Part shown: positions 7,908-16,223 of the stretch, piece after piece
How the letters are laid out: every line of letters begins with the position of its first letter
How positions within the stretch are numbered: position 1 is the stretch's first letter
Translations under genes and position numbers: made by a program
DNA from: Streptomyces sp. cg36
Lineage (GTDB): Bacteria > Actinomycetota > Actinomycetes > Streptomycetales > Streptomycetaceae
Length of the DNA stretch: 64,000 bases
NCBI RefSeq assembly: GCF_041080675.1
Contig: NZ_CP163520.1
Location: 5,146,001-5,210,000, forward strand
Direction: 5' to 3'
The notes under the pieces: generated by a model
The model's database searches: none
Told to the model about the DNA's origin: nothing
Seen by the model: the letters and a program-made list of their open reading frames with translations, nothing else

Positions 7908-9604
7908 GCGGTCGTGCCTCCTTCTTCCGGCGCGCGGCCGGTGAGCTGTTCCCATGCGTGGGGGTCCTGACGGAAGAGCCGGTCCTTGACCTGGGTGGGC
8001 CGCACCCCGGCGGCCACGGTGGTCTGCCAGTCGCGCTGGAACGCGTCGGCGGCCAGCCGAAGGGCCGAGGGGGCGCCCAGGCGCCGCTCGGCGCGGGCGC
8101 GGCGGTAGCCGGGCGACTCGCGGCCGAGGGCCGTGTCGAGGCGGGCCAGGAAGCGCGCGCTCTCGTCGTCGCTCCAGGGGGTGTGGGGGGCCAGCGCGAA
8201 CTCGTACGCGGGGGTGCCCGTCGCGTCCGGGCGCACCCGGCAGGCGGCGTTGCGCAGTTCGAGGCCGCCCCCGTCGAGCGCGACGGCCAGCGCGCGCAGC
8301 ACGTGGGCGTCGCGCAGCCGCTCCCCGGCGGCGTCGGAGAGGGTGCTGCGGCCGGTGTACTCCAGGCGCGGCACCCCGTCCTCGGTGTCCACCGCGCGGA
8401 CGACGTCGCCGACGGCGTACCGGTAGAGGCCGCCGACGTGGCTGAAGACCACGTGGTAGTCGCGGCCGGGTTCGAGCTCCTCGGGCCGCAGGGTGGCCGT
8501 GTCCGGGGCGAGGTCGGCGTCCGCGTCGGCGAACTCGTACACCGACGCCGTCACCACCAGGCTGCCCGCCGACCGGTGCCGGTCCAGGGCCACGCCGACC
8601 GGGCCCTCGGAGGCGGCGACGGGCGCGGGCAGCACCGCGACGCCGGGCCCGAACTCCTCGCGCAGCCGGGGCAGGTAGAGCGAGGCGAGACCGGTGGTCC
8701 AGCAGAACAGGGCGCGCAGGTGCGGCCAGACGTGGGCGGGCCGGATGGTGGCGTGGCAGCGCGTCAGCTGCTGGAGCTCCAGGGCCCGTCCGGGGTTGGG
8801 CAGCAGTCCGGGGCGCCCGTCCAGGGTGCCGTCGCGGATGTCCTTGAGGATCCGGGGCCACCACAGGTTCAGCTGGTACGGGAGCGCGGCGACCATGGCG
8901 GGGTTGATGCCGATGACGCAGCGCACGTCGCTCTCCACGGCCATCCGCAGCCGCAGGTACGCCTTGTCCAGGTGCGCGCCCGGGTCCACCGCGACCGGGA
9001 GCGCCGCCCAGGGCGCGCCGGTGCCGGGCTCGGCGGAGAGCGGCTCGCCGAACCGGCTGCCGAAGTCGACCTGGCTGGCGCCGACGTGCGGGCGGCCGGA
9101 GGCGGTGACCGGGGGAGCGGCGATCGGGTCGTGCTTGAGGTTGAGGACGGCGCCGGGGCGGGCGAGCACCTCGGGGAAGTGCTCGATCAGGGGCGCCCAG
9201 GCCGCGTAGTAGAAGGGGAAGAAGGTGGTGCGCATGAACCGCGGGGTGACCGGGATCTTCTTGTGGGCGCCGGTGCTGCCGCTGCTGGTGAAGAAGACCT
9301 CGGGCCGGTCGGCGGTCAGTACGTCCGCCTCCCCGGCCGCCGCCCGCTCGATCCAGGGCGCGAGCGCGCGGTAGTCCTGGACGGGGACGGCGGAGCGGAA
9401 GTCGTCCAGGGTGCGCACGTGCTTGAAGCCGTGCGCCCGCCCGTAGGCGGTGTCGGCGTTGAACGCCAGCAGGTCTTCGAGGACCCGCCGCTGGTGGCCC
9501 GCCGGGTCCGCGAACGCGGCCCGCAGGGCGGCCCGTTCGCCCAGGACCCGCTCCCGGTAGCGCCGGATGCGCTCCGGGTCGGTCCATGCCTCAGCCGAGT
9601 TCAT
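7904..9604 (-). CDS. GH3-family acyl-adenylating amidosynthetase
   Basis: A 566-aa protein with the GH3 ATP/AMP motifs: TSSGSTGAHKKIP at residues 106-118 (P-loop-like motif), FCWTTGLASLYLP, VASEGPVGVAL as the central motif, and VFSHVGGLYRYAVGDVV near the C-domain hinge. GH3 enzymes form acyl-AMP and transfer the acyl group to an amine; the plant members conjugate hormones to amino acids. Bacterial homologues sit in a few natural-product clusters. The kinase stop overlaps this start by 14 nt. The likely role is amide or ester formation between an acid and the cyclitol or an amino acid. The substrates cannot be read from the sequence. Confidence 0.85.
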   Translation of the reverse strand: MNSAEAWTDPERIRRYRERVLGERAALRAAFADPAGHQRRVLEDLLAFNADTAYGRAHGFKHVRTLDDFRSAVPVQDYRALAPWIERAAAGEADVLTADRPEVFFTSSGSTGAHKKIPVTPRFMRTTFFPFYYAAWAPLIEHFPEVLARPGAVLNLKHDPIAAPPVTASGRPHVGASQVDFGSRFGEPLSAEPGTGAPWAALPVAVDPGAHLDKAYLRLRMAVESDVRCVIGINPAMVAALPYQLNLWWPRILKDIRDGTLDGRPGLLPNPGRALELQQLTRCHATIRPAHVWPHLRALFCWTTGLASLYLPRLREEFGPGVAVLPAPVAASEGPVGVALDRHRSAGSLVVTASVYEFADADADLAPDTATLRPEELEPGRDYHVVFSHVGGLYRYAVGDVVRAVDTEDGVPRLEYTGRSTLSDAAGERLRDAHVLRALAVALDGGGLELRNAACRVRPDATGTPAYEFALAPHTPWSDDESARFLARLDTALGRESPGYRRARAERRLGAPSALRLAADAFQRDWQTTVAAGVRPTQVKDRLFRQDPHAWEQLTGRAPEEGGTTA

Positions 9605-10226
9605 GCGCGAGCACCTTTCGTATCGCCGCCGCGGTCCGCTCGCGGCCGGCCCGTTCCTCGATCACGGTCACCGGGAGGTCCTGGATCTCGTCCCGCATGA
9701 CCTTGCGCAGATCCCCCTGGTACCGCTCGAAGCCGTCGCGGTCCGGCTCGCTGCCGTAGTGCTCCAGGCGGTTGAGGCGGGCGCCGTGCCCGCTGCGCCG
9801 CCAGGCGGTCTCCGGGCTCACGTCCAGGTAGATCACCCGCCGGGGCCGGGGGAAGGTGCGCCACCACGCGAACATCGGGTTCTCCGGCACCCCCGCGAGC
9901 CGGCACTTGGCCAGCAGCTTGTAGTAGTACGAGTCCACGACCGCGGGCACCTCCGGCTCGGCCAGCAGCTGGTCGCGCAGGTGCAGTACGGCGGTCTGGA
10001 GCAGCGCGGCGAAGAAGTCCGGGGACCACTCCTCCTCCCGCCCGGCCACCTCGCGCACCGCCTCCCGGCGAAGCCGCCCGATCAGGGCGTGCCCGGGGGC
10101 GAGGAACGCGTCGTCGGCGGAGACCAGCCGGTGGCCGCCGCCTTGGCGCAGGGCGGCCATCGCCGTGGACTTGCCCGCGAGGTCGGGGCCCAGCAGGACG
10201 CAGAACGCGGGGGCTTGTTTCGGCAC
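9591..10226 (-). CDS. P-loop kinase of the nucleotide/sugar kinase type
   Basis: A 211-aa protein with Walker A GPDLAGKST at residues 13-21, a DSYYYKLLAKCR stretch, YLDVSPETAWRR resembling the thymidylate-kinase LID approach, and no membrane span. It is the first gene of the operon and diverges from the MFS gene. A 17-bp dyad lies between them at 10287-10303. It could phosphorylate a cyclitol or a hydroxylated intermediate; no ROK-type cyclitol kinase is present in the window. The phosphoacceptor is unknown. Confidence 0.7.
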   Translation of the reverse strand: MPKQAPAFCVLLGPDLAGKSTAMAALRQGGGHRLVSADDAFLAPGHALIGRLRREAVREVAGREEEWSPDFFAALLQTAVLHLRDQLLAEPEVPAVVDSYYYKLLAKCRLAGVPENPMFAWWRTFPRPRRVIYLDVSPETAWRRSGHGARLNRLEHYGSEPDRDGFERYQGDLRKVMRDEIQDLPVTVIEERAGRERTAAAIRKVLAHELG

Positions 10227-10286
10227 GAGCCATCAACTCCTTCGGGCGGATCGGCAATGAGTCTGACCAAGATTCCTTTCAAAATC

Positions 10287-10303
10287 AATGTAGACACATG
10301 AAT
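10287..10303. promoter_or_regulatory. Putative MarR operator, site E (weaker copy)
   Basis: AATGTAG-ACA-CATGAAT matches AATGCAT-NNN-CAAGCAW at 10 of 14 fixed positions with exact spacing. It lies in the AT-richer divergent region 60 bp from the kinase start and 84 bp from the MFS start. Confidence 0.45.
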
Positions 10304-10386
10304 TGGAAACGCCTAGCATCGCCTCGAACCAAGCCCACGGAGGGGAAGCAAGTGCGAACATCCACCGGCCCGGACGGAGTGCGGCC

Positions 10387-11598
10387 GTGCCCCTGAGACT
10401 TCTGGCGCTGACGCTCTGCGTCTTCTGCATCGGGACGGCCGAGCTGCTGCCCGGCGGGGTACTGCCGGAGCTCGCGGACGCCTTCGGCGTCTCGATCTCC
10501 ACCGCCGGCCTGCTGGTGACCGTCTACGCGGCGACGATGATGATCGGCGGCCCGCTGGTCTCCGGCCTCACCCGCAAGGTCCCCGCCAAGACGCTGCTGA
10601 TCGCCCTGATGGCCGTGTTCGTCGCGGGCAGCGCGGTCGCCGCGACCGCGCCCTCCTACGGGGTGCTGGTGACGGCCCGGATCATCTGCGCGCTCACCCA
10701 CGGCACCTTCGTGGCCGTGAGCATCGTGGTGGCGGCCGGCATGGTCCCGCCGCAGCGGACCGCCGCCGCCGTCTCCACCATCGTGCTCGGCTACAACCTG
10801 GCCACCGTGCTCGGCGTGCCGCTGGGCACCCTCGTCGGCCAGCAGTGGGGGTGGCGGGCCACCTTCTGGGCCGTCACCGCGCTGTCGGTGGCGGGCGCGG
10901 CGGTCATCTGCCTGCTGCTGCCCGCCGTACGGGCGGAGGAGTCCGGCTCGCTCCGCGGCGAGCTGCGCGCCTTCCGGGCCGCCGGGGTGCTGATGTCGAT
11001 CGTCATCACCGTGCTCGCCACCGGCGGCATGTTCACCCTGATCACCTACATGGTCCCGGTGCTCAAGGACGTCAGTGGCTTCTCCGCCGGGGCGATCCCG
11101 GTGCTGCTGGTCGCCTACGGGGTGGGCTCGCTGCTCGGCAACATGGTCAGCGGGCGCGTTCCGGCGGACCGCCTGCTGCCCGCGCTGATCGCCTGCCTGG
11201 CCGTGCTCACCGGGGTCTGCCTGCTGTTCTGGTGGGTGAGCCCGCACCCGGTGGCCGCGGCGGTGGGACTGTTCGTCTTCGCCTTCGTCACCTTCGTCGC
11301 GGCCCCCGGGCTGCAGACCTACACCCTCACCGAAGCCTCCGACGCCCCCACCTTCTCGGTGACCGTCAGCATGTCCGCCTTCGGGCTCGGCGCCGTCATC
11401 GGCTCCTGGTACGGCGGCCGGGTCATCGACTCGGGGCTCGGGATGCGCTCCGTCGCCCCGGCGGCGGGCGCCCTCGTCGCGGTGGCCGCCGCGGTCGCAC
11501 TGGCCTGGCACCTCAAGGTGCGGGCCGGGTCGGCCCCGGCCCCGGCCGACGCGCCCGCTTCGGCCGAACCGGCCGAACCGGTCACCGCGCTCCGGTGA
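10387..11598 (+). CDS. MFS drug exporter (DHA1, chloramphenicol-resistance type)
   Basis: The protein has 12 predicted membrane spans in about 403 aa. The first span, LALTLCVFCIGTAELLPGGVLPEL, is diagnostic of the Cml/AraJ group. The antiporter motif C-like stretch GYNLATVLGVPLGTLVGQQWGWRATFW follows in span 5. I chose the GTG at 10387 (GGAG 8 nt upstream) because the protein then begins PLRLLALTL, like its paralogue at 24391. A TTG at 10303 would add an unsupported 28-residue tail. It probably exports the cluster product and confers self-resistance. Confidence 0.85.
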   Translation: MPLRLLALTLCVFCIGTAELLPGGVLPELADAFGVSISTAGLLVTVYAATMMIGGPLVSGLTRKVPAKTLLIALMAVFVAGSAVAATAPSYGVLVTARIICALTHGTFVAVSIVVAAGMVPPQRTAAAVSTIVLGYNLATVLGVPLGTLVGQQWGWRATFWAVTALSVAGAAVICLLLPAVRAEESGSLRGELRAFRAAGVLMSIVITVLATGGMFTLITYMVPVLKDVSGFSAGAIPVLLVAYGVGSLLGNMVSGRVPADRLLPALIACLAVLTGVCLLFWWVSPHPVAAAVGLFVFAFVTFVAAPGLQTYTLTEASDAPTFSVTVSMSAFGLGAVIGSWYGGRVIDSGLGMRSVAPAAGALVAVAAAVALAWHLKVRAGSAPAPADAPASAEPAEPVTALR

Positions 11599-11716
11599 GC
11601 GGCGCCCGCCCGGGCCCGCTCAGCGCCCCGCGCGCACCGCTCCCGCACGCCCCGCCCACCGCTCCACACCCATGCCCACGCACCGCCCCATCTCCAGCCG
11701 ATCAAGGAGTTTCCTC

Positions 11717-12931
11717 ATGACCGTCAAGGCAGCCGAGCAGGATGCCGAGGCCAGACGAGCACGGTTGTCACGACTGCCCTCGCTCACCGGGATGCGGTTC
11801 ATCGCCGCGCTCATGGTCTTCTTCTTCCACGTCTCGCTCCCCGACTTCACCCCGTTCGGCGGTGACTTCGCCGACGACGCGGAGTGGCTGTTCAGCAAGG
11901 GGGGCTGGGTCGGCGTCTCGTTCTTCTTCATCCTCAGCGGCTTCGTGCTGACCTGGTCCGCCCGCGAGGGCGACACGCCGCGCCGCTTCATGCGCCGGCG
12001 CCTGGTGAAGCTGTACCCGAACCACGTGGTCACCTTCGCCCTGTCGATGCTGCTGTTCGCGGGCGCCACGGCCACCTGGAAGCAGTGGCTCCCCAACATC
12101 CTCCTGGTGCACACCTGGATCCCGGACTACAACACCTTCTTCGGCATCAACCCGCCGAGCTGGTCGCTGGCCTGCGAGGTCGTCTTCTACCTCTGCTTCC
12201 CGGTGCTGCACCGCTGGATCAAGAAGATCGAGCCCGCCCACCTGTGGGGCTGGGCGGCCGGTCTCGCGGCCCTGGTCATGCTGATCCCCGCGTTCTCGTA
12301 CGCGGTGCTGCCGTCCGACCCGCCGATGCCCAACGGCTTCCCGGTCGGCGTGAAGCAGGCGTGGTTCGTCTACCTGCTGCCGCCGGTGCGCATGCTGGAG
12401 TTCGCGATCGGCATCATCATGGCCCGGATCGTGATGACCGACCGCTGGATCAACTTCAAGATGATCCACGCGCTCGGCCTGCTGATCGTCGGCTACGCGA
12501 TCGCGCTCAACGTGCCGTGGCTGTACGGCCTCAACGCGGTCTGCCTGATCCCGATCGCGCTGCTCATCCCGGCCGCCGCGGTCGCCGACGTCAAGGACCA
12601 GCCCTCGCCGTTCCGCGGCAGGGTCATGAACTGGCTGGGCGAGGTCTCGTTCGCCTTCTACCTGATCCACGGCGTCGTCATCATCTACGGCACCAAGTTC
12701 CTCAAGGACAAGCCGTACAACATCGCCGAGGGCATCGGGCTGTGGGCGGCCTGCCTGCTCATCAGCCTGGCCCTGGGCCACCTGCTCTACAAGTTCGTCG
12801 AGCTGCCGATGATGAAGCACTTCGCCAAGCCGCGCTCCGCCCGCGGCACGGCCCCGGCCGCCGTCACCATCCCGGGCCAGCGCCGGTCGCCCGAGAACGC
12901 CCCGGTGCGCGCCGAGTCCTCGCGCGACTGA
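11717..12931 (+). CDS. Membrane-bound acyltransferase 3 family protein
   Basis: A 404-aa polytopic protein with about ten membrane spans. The family N-terminus RLPSLTGMRFIAALMVFFFHV carries the conserved His near residue 37, and GVSFFFILSGFVLTWSAR carries the second family signature. The family O-acylates sugars, macrolides or envelope polymers at the membrane. The start ATG is 8 nt after AAGGAG. It lies downstream of the MFS gene in the same direction (118 bp) and is closed by a strong hairpin. It could decorate the product during export. Confidence 0.85.
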   Translation: MTVKAAEQDAEARRARLSRLPSLTGMRFIAALMVFFFHVSLPDFTPFGGDFADDAEWLFSKGGWVGVSFFFILSGFVLTWSAREGDTPRRFMRRRLVKLYPNHVVTFALSMLLFAGATATWKQWLPNILLVHTWIPDYNTFFGINPPSWSLACEVVFYLCFPVLHRWIKKIEPAHLWGWAAGLAALVMLIPAFSYAVLPSDPPMPNGFPVGVKQAWFVYLLPPVRMLEFAIGIIMARIVMTDRWINFKMIHALGLLIVGYAIALNVPWLYGLNAVCLIPIALLIPAAAVADVKDQPSPFRGRVMNWLGEVSFAFYLIHGVVIIYGTKFLKDKPYNIAEGIGLWAACLLISLALGHLLYKFVELPMMKHFAKPRSARGTAPAAVTIPGQRRSPENAPVRAESSRD

Positions 12932-12948
12932 GGCCGCTCCCGCCAGCC

Positions 12949-12986
12949 GGGCCTGTTCCCCGCCGTTCACGGCGGGGAACAGGCCC
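12949..12986 (+). terminator. Hairpin terminator after the acyltransferase
   Basis: A 17-bp perfect stem (12949-12965 with 12970-12986) with a 4-nt loop. Confidence 0.75.
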
Positions 12987-13235
12987 GCTCGCATGTGCCG
13001 ATAAAAAACGGGGATGCTGGTTTACGAAAGGAAACATAGTAAAAGCTTCAACATTTCAGGCATGTGTCACGGGTGACGAACCTTGGCAAATATGCCCAAA
13101 ACCCCTTTCCGGTCCAGATGGCGACCGAAACTTGTCGATTCAAAAACCGGCATGTAGGTTCTTTTATTGTCGTCGACTGGGGGAGTCGGCAGCCTTCTGC
13201 TGTCCCTCGGTTCTTCGCGTTACTGAGGGGTCTTG
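12987..13235 (+). promoter_or_regulatory. AT-rich leader/promoter region of the sulfotransferase-like gene
   Basis: About 250 bp with markedly lower GC than its surroundings and no gene. It contains an inverted repeat TTTAC (13021-13025) and GTAAA (13039-13043) around AAAGGAAACA (13027-13036). The same 10-mer occurs inverted at 14471-14480 before marR. The long leader is plausibly a regulated promoter; exact -35/-10 boxes are not clear. Confidence 0.45.
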
Positions 13236-14384
13236 ATGAGGCAGCACAAGGGCGGTTACGCCGTCCACCTGGACCTGGAGGACCTGGTCCGCCCGGCGGA
13301 CATGTGCGCGAGCGTGGGGGGCCGCGGGATGCCGTTCCGCCGCGCCCTGGAGCGGTTCGTCGAATCGCTCAACTCCGACGCGCGGCTGACCCCCGACGGG
13401 GTCTCCGTCGCCCGCTCGCGCATCCGGGCCTCCTTCGCCGTCCAGGAGCGCATGGCCGCGCTGCGGGCGCCGGCCTCGGCCGCCCTCGACTCCCCGGTCT
13501 TCGTCACCGGCATGCCCGGCAGCGGCGCCGCCCTGCTGCACAACCTGCTCGCCGAGCACCCCGGCGTCGACGCGCCCACGCTCTGGGAGCTCCAGGACCC
13601 CGCCGCCGCGGCGGCCGGTCCCGACGAGCGGCGCGCCCTGATCGCGCGCGGCCGGGCCCGGACCGCCGCCGACCAGCGGGTCACCGCGGGCCGCGCGGCC
13701 GGCCGGTTCCGCGAGGCGACCCGGCCCGGCGCCTGCCACTGGCTGCTCGCCAACGCCTTCCACAGCCCCGCGCTCGCCCTCACCCACCGCGTCCCGGGGT
13801 ACGCGGACTGGCTGGAGGAGCAGGACCTGGCGCCCGCGTACGCCTTCCACCGCCGCCAGCTGCAGGCGGTCGTCCACCGGGTCGGCGGCGGCGCCCTGGT
13901 GCTGCGCGACCCCTTCCACGCCCCGCACCTGCGCGATCTGCTGCGGGTCTATCCGCACGCCAAGGTGATCCGGGTGCACCGCGATCCGGCCGACCTGCTG
14001 GCGGTCACGGCCGGGATCTCCTCGGCGCAGCGCGCCGCCCGCTCCTTCGCGCAGAACCCGGCCGACGTGGGCCCCGAGTGGGCGGGCCGGTTCGAGCGCC
14101 AGCTGGCCGCCGCCGAGGAGGCCCGCACCGGGATCGCCGAGGGCGCGCTGCTCGACCTGCGCCACCGCGACCTCGTCGAGGACACCGCGGCGACGCTGCG
14201 CCGGGTCGCGGAGTTCGTCGGGGTGCCGGTGGTGCCCTCGGTGGAGGGGCGGATGCTGGAGCTGGCCAGGAGCGCGGCGGTGGCGGCGCGCGGGGCGCGG
14301 CACTTCGAGCCCGAGGAGTTCGGCCTCTCCCGGCGGCAGCTAGGATTCCGGTTCGCCCACTACCGGAGCGCCTTCGGGGTCTGA
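13236..14384 (+). CDS. Sulfotransferase-family protein with atypical PAPS loop
   Basis: A 382-aa protein of the Sulfotransfer_3 type. FVTGMPGSGAALLHNLLAEHPG (near 88-109) aligns with the usual G-PRSGTTLLH-L PAPS-binding loop. VIRVHRDPADLLA is the 3'-phosphate-binding motif and LLDLRHRDLVEDTAATLRRV the C-terminal family block. The Arg and both Thr of the PAPS loop are replaced (GSGAA), which would weaken 5'-phosphosulfate binding. The ATG at 13236 follows GAGGGG; a TTG one codon earlier is an alternative. It may be a divergent sulfotransferase or a repurposed fold. Confidence 0.75.
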   Translation: MRQHKGGYAVHLDLEDLVRPADMCASVGGRGMPFRRALERFVESLNSDARLTPDGVSVARSRIRASFAVQERMAALRAPASAALDSPVFVTGMPGSGAALLHNLLAEHPGVDAPTLWELQDPAAAAAGPDERRALIARGRARTAADQRVTAGRAAGRFREATRPGACHWLLANAFHSPALALTHRVPGYADWLEEQDLAPAYAFHRRQLQAVVHRVGGGALVLRDPFHAPHLRDLLRVYPHAKVIRVHRDPADLLAVTAGISSAQRAARSFAQNPADVGPEWAGRFERQLAAAEEARTGIAEGALLDLRHRDLVEDTAATLRRVAEFVGVPVVPSVEGRMLELARSAAVAARGARHFEPEEFGLSRRQLGFRFAHYRSAFGV

Positions 14385-14452
14385 GCCCCTGGTCCGGACC
14401 TGGCCGAAAAGGTGCACTCGCGGGGTGAATCGTTGCCTCCGCCGCTTGGTAC

Positions 14453-14469
14453 ATGCTTGTGAAAGCATT
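14453..14469. promoter_or_regulatory. Putative MarR operator, site C (autoregulatory)
   Basis: ATGCTTG-TGA-AAGCATT contains a perfect dyad ATGCTT....AAGCAT and lies 55 bp before the marR start. It is the most symmetric of five related sites in the window. Confidence 0.65.
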
Positions 14470-14524
14470 AGTGTTTCCTTTACAGGCGGATAAACCATCT
14501 GCCATGCGGGTTGCGGAGAGTGTC

Positions 14525-14989
14525 ATGGTTGCTTCTGGCCGACGCCAGCGCGGCGAACTGGAGCTGTGGCGTCAGCTGACTCAGCTGACGAGCGTGCTGT
14601 CCAGCTCGCTCGACAAGAGGCTCGCGCGCCAGCACGGCGTCTCCGTCTCGGAGTTCACCGCGCTGTCCACGCTCGCCGAGGGCGGCGCCGAGGGCGTCCA
14701 GATGCAGGACCTCGCCGACTCCATCGGCCTCAACCAGTCCACGGTCAGCCGGCTCGTGGCCCGCCTGGAGAACAGCGGCCTGGCCACCCGCGCGGTCAGC
14801 GAACGCGACCGGCGATGTACGTACGCGACCATCACCGAGCGCGGCCGGGCCATCGTCGACGAGGCCACCGGCACCTTCCAGAAGGAGTTCTCCACCGCGC
14901 TGGACATCGCCGCCTTCGACGAGCGGACCGCCCCGCTGGTCGCCCGGCTGCGCCACGACCCCGCGGGCACCGAGCACACCGGGAAGTAG
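14525..14989 (+). CDS. MarR-family transcriptional regulator (cluster regulator)
   Basis: A 154-aa winged-helix protein. The N-terminal dimerisation helix is ELWRQLTQLTSVLSSSLD. The HTH is MQDLADSIGLNQSTVSRLVARLENSGL, and the wing is SERDRRCTYATITERG, where R-basic wing residues contact DNA. The ATG at 14525 follows GGAGAG; an upstream in-frame ATG at 14453 would overlap its own operator, so the shorter start is preferred. The gene is followed by a convergent terminator. MarR proteins usually repress export or biosynthesis until a phenolic or lipid ligand binds. The shared dyads make it the probable regulator of the cluster. Confidence 0.9.
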   Translation: MVASGRRQRGELELWRQLTQLTSVLSSSLDKRLARQHGVSVSEFTALSTLAEGGAEGVQMQDLADSIGLNQSTVSRLVARLENSGLATRAVSERDRRCTYATITERGRAIVDEATGTFQKEFSTALDIAAFDERTAPLVARLRHDPAGTEHTGK

Positions 14990-15014
14990 CCGGCGCCGCA
15001 CCACCGCACACGGA

Positions 15015-15045
15015 CAGGGCCCCGGGTCGCCGACCCGGGGCCCTG
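15015..15045. terminator. Bidirectional terminator between marR and the transaldolase-like gene
   Basis: A 15-bp self-complementary stem (15015-15029 with 15031-15045) between convergent genes. Confidence 0.75.
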
Positions 15046-15059
15046 CCGCGTTCCCGCCC

Positions 15060-16223
15060 TCACACGGACGCCGGCGCGCCCCCGCGCACGCGCAGTTCGC
15101 GCTCCACCGCCGCCGCCAGGGCCGTCCGGGCGGCCGAGGCCGCGGCCAGCTCCGCCGCCTCCAGCGACGCGGCGACCTGCTCGTGGGAGATGCCGAACCA
15201 CGGCAGATAGCCCAGCAGGCGGCGCGCGTCGGCGTAGTGCCGCCGGACCCGGTCGCCGGGCACCTGGGCGTGCCGGGCGACGGCGTCCAGCGTGGCCGCG
15301 TCCACCGCGCAGACCGCGTCCGGGGCGACCAGCTCCTCCACGTACCGGGTGTCCCGGTAGCGGGGGTCCCGGACGTCCGTCGCGGTCCACAGCGGACGCG
15401 GCGGCCGGGCGCCCGCCGCCGCCAGCGCCCGCCACCTCGGCCCGGCGAGCCCCTCCTCGTACGCCTGGTAGGCGAGCCGGGCGTGGGCCGGGGCCGACCT
15501 GCCCGCCATCGCCCGCGCCTCCGCCGAACCGCTCTCGGCCAGCCGGCTGTCGACGGCGGCGTCCAGCGGGGCGAGCGGGAAGGACGCCAGCGCGGCGAGC
15601 GGGGCCAGGTCGTGCCCGGCCGCGCGGGCCCGCTCCAGACCGTCGAGGAAGGCGTCCGACACCTGGCGGTGGCGTGCGGGGGAGAAGATTCCGGCCGCCT
15701 CCACCGCGATGCCCGCGGCCAGGCAGTCGGCGACGGCCCCGGCCCGCGCGGCCGGGAGCGCCACCACCAGGTTGGGGCGCCCGACCGCGTCCCGCAGGGC
15801 GCGCGCCCGGGCCACCAGCCCGGCCGCGTCCCCGGCGGGCCCCGGGTCGAGGGCGACCGACACCAGGCCGTCGCGGCCCCCGGTGCGGGTGTGCACCGCC
15901 AGCAGCAGGTCGCAGGCCCGCCGGGCGTGCGCCGCCGTCAGCGCGTGCAGCGCCTCGGCCGGGCCCGCGCCGCGCGCGGCCAGCGCGGTCAGCTCCGCCG
16001 CGCGGGCGTCCGGGGCGAGCGCGCGCCCGGCCGACGCCGCGCCCAGCCGTGCGCCCGTGACCCGGCCCGCCGCGACCGCGCGGGCCAGGGCGTCCTCGTC
16101 CGGGCCGTCGAGCCAGAGCGCCACGCCCTCGGCGGCGAGCCGGGCGAAGACGCCCCGGCCCGCGCCCGCCGCCTGCTCCACCGCGTCCACGACCGGCTCC
16201 GGCACTTCCCCCACCCCGTTCAC
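15060..16223 (-). CDS. Transaldolase homologue lacking catalytic residues (pseudoenzyme)
   Basis: This 387-aa protein aligns along its length with actinobacterial transaldolases: GVALWLDG (36-40), DGLVSVALDP (118-126), GRPNLVVALPAARAG (148-162), GIFSPARHRQVSDAFLDGLE, ASFPLAPLDAAVDSRL and HARLAYQAYEE. In transaldolases the block reads NLMIKIPAT, and its Lys forms the Schiff base; here residue 155 is Ala. The TNPSIF motif is also lost (RLGAASAG near 59-66), and NVTLIFS has become EAAGIFS. Normal transaldolase activity is therefore unlikely. The gene is GTGA-coupled to the KAS III-like gene. Scaffold, binding or new-chemistry roles are open. Confidence 0.85.
   Translation of the reverse strand: MNGVGEVPEPVVDAVEQAAGAGRGVFARLAAEGVALWLDGPDEDALARAVAAGRVTGARLGAASAGRALAPDARAAELTALAARGAGPAEALHALTAAHARRACDLLLAVHTRTGGRDGLVSVALDPGPAGDAAGLVARARALRDAVGRPNLVVALPAARAGAVADCLAAGIAVEAAGIFSPARHRQVSDAFLDGLERARAAGHDLAPLAALASFPLAPLDAAVDSRLAESGSAEARAMAGRSAPAHARLAYQAYEEGLAGPRWRALAAAGARPPRPLWTATDVRDPRYRDTRYVEELVAPDAVCAVDAATLDAVARHAQVPGDRVRRHYADARRLLGYLPWFGISHEQVAASLEAAELAAASAARTALAAAVERELRVRGGAPASV

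Noticed and set aside
7895..9700. Long plus-strand frame opposite the GH3 gene
   Set aside because: Low-complexity composition and no motif; the opposite strand encodes a convincing GH3 protein.
10303..10386. Extended TTG start for the first MFS gene
   Set aside because: It adds 28 polar residues absent from the paralogue, has no ribosome-binding site and overlaps the operator region.
13064..14428. Alternative plus-strand frame overlapping the sulfotransferase-like gene
   Set aside because: It is Arg/Pro/Gly-rich with no motif and shares the region with a frame that has clear PAPS-type motifs and a ribosome-binding site.
15060..16223. Active transaldolase supplying sedoheptulose 7-phosphate
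   Set aside because: The Schiff-base Lys and the neighbouring conserved Asn/Thr motifs are replaced.
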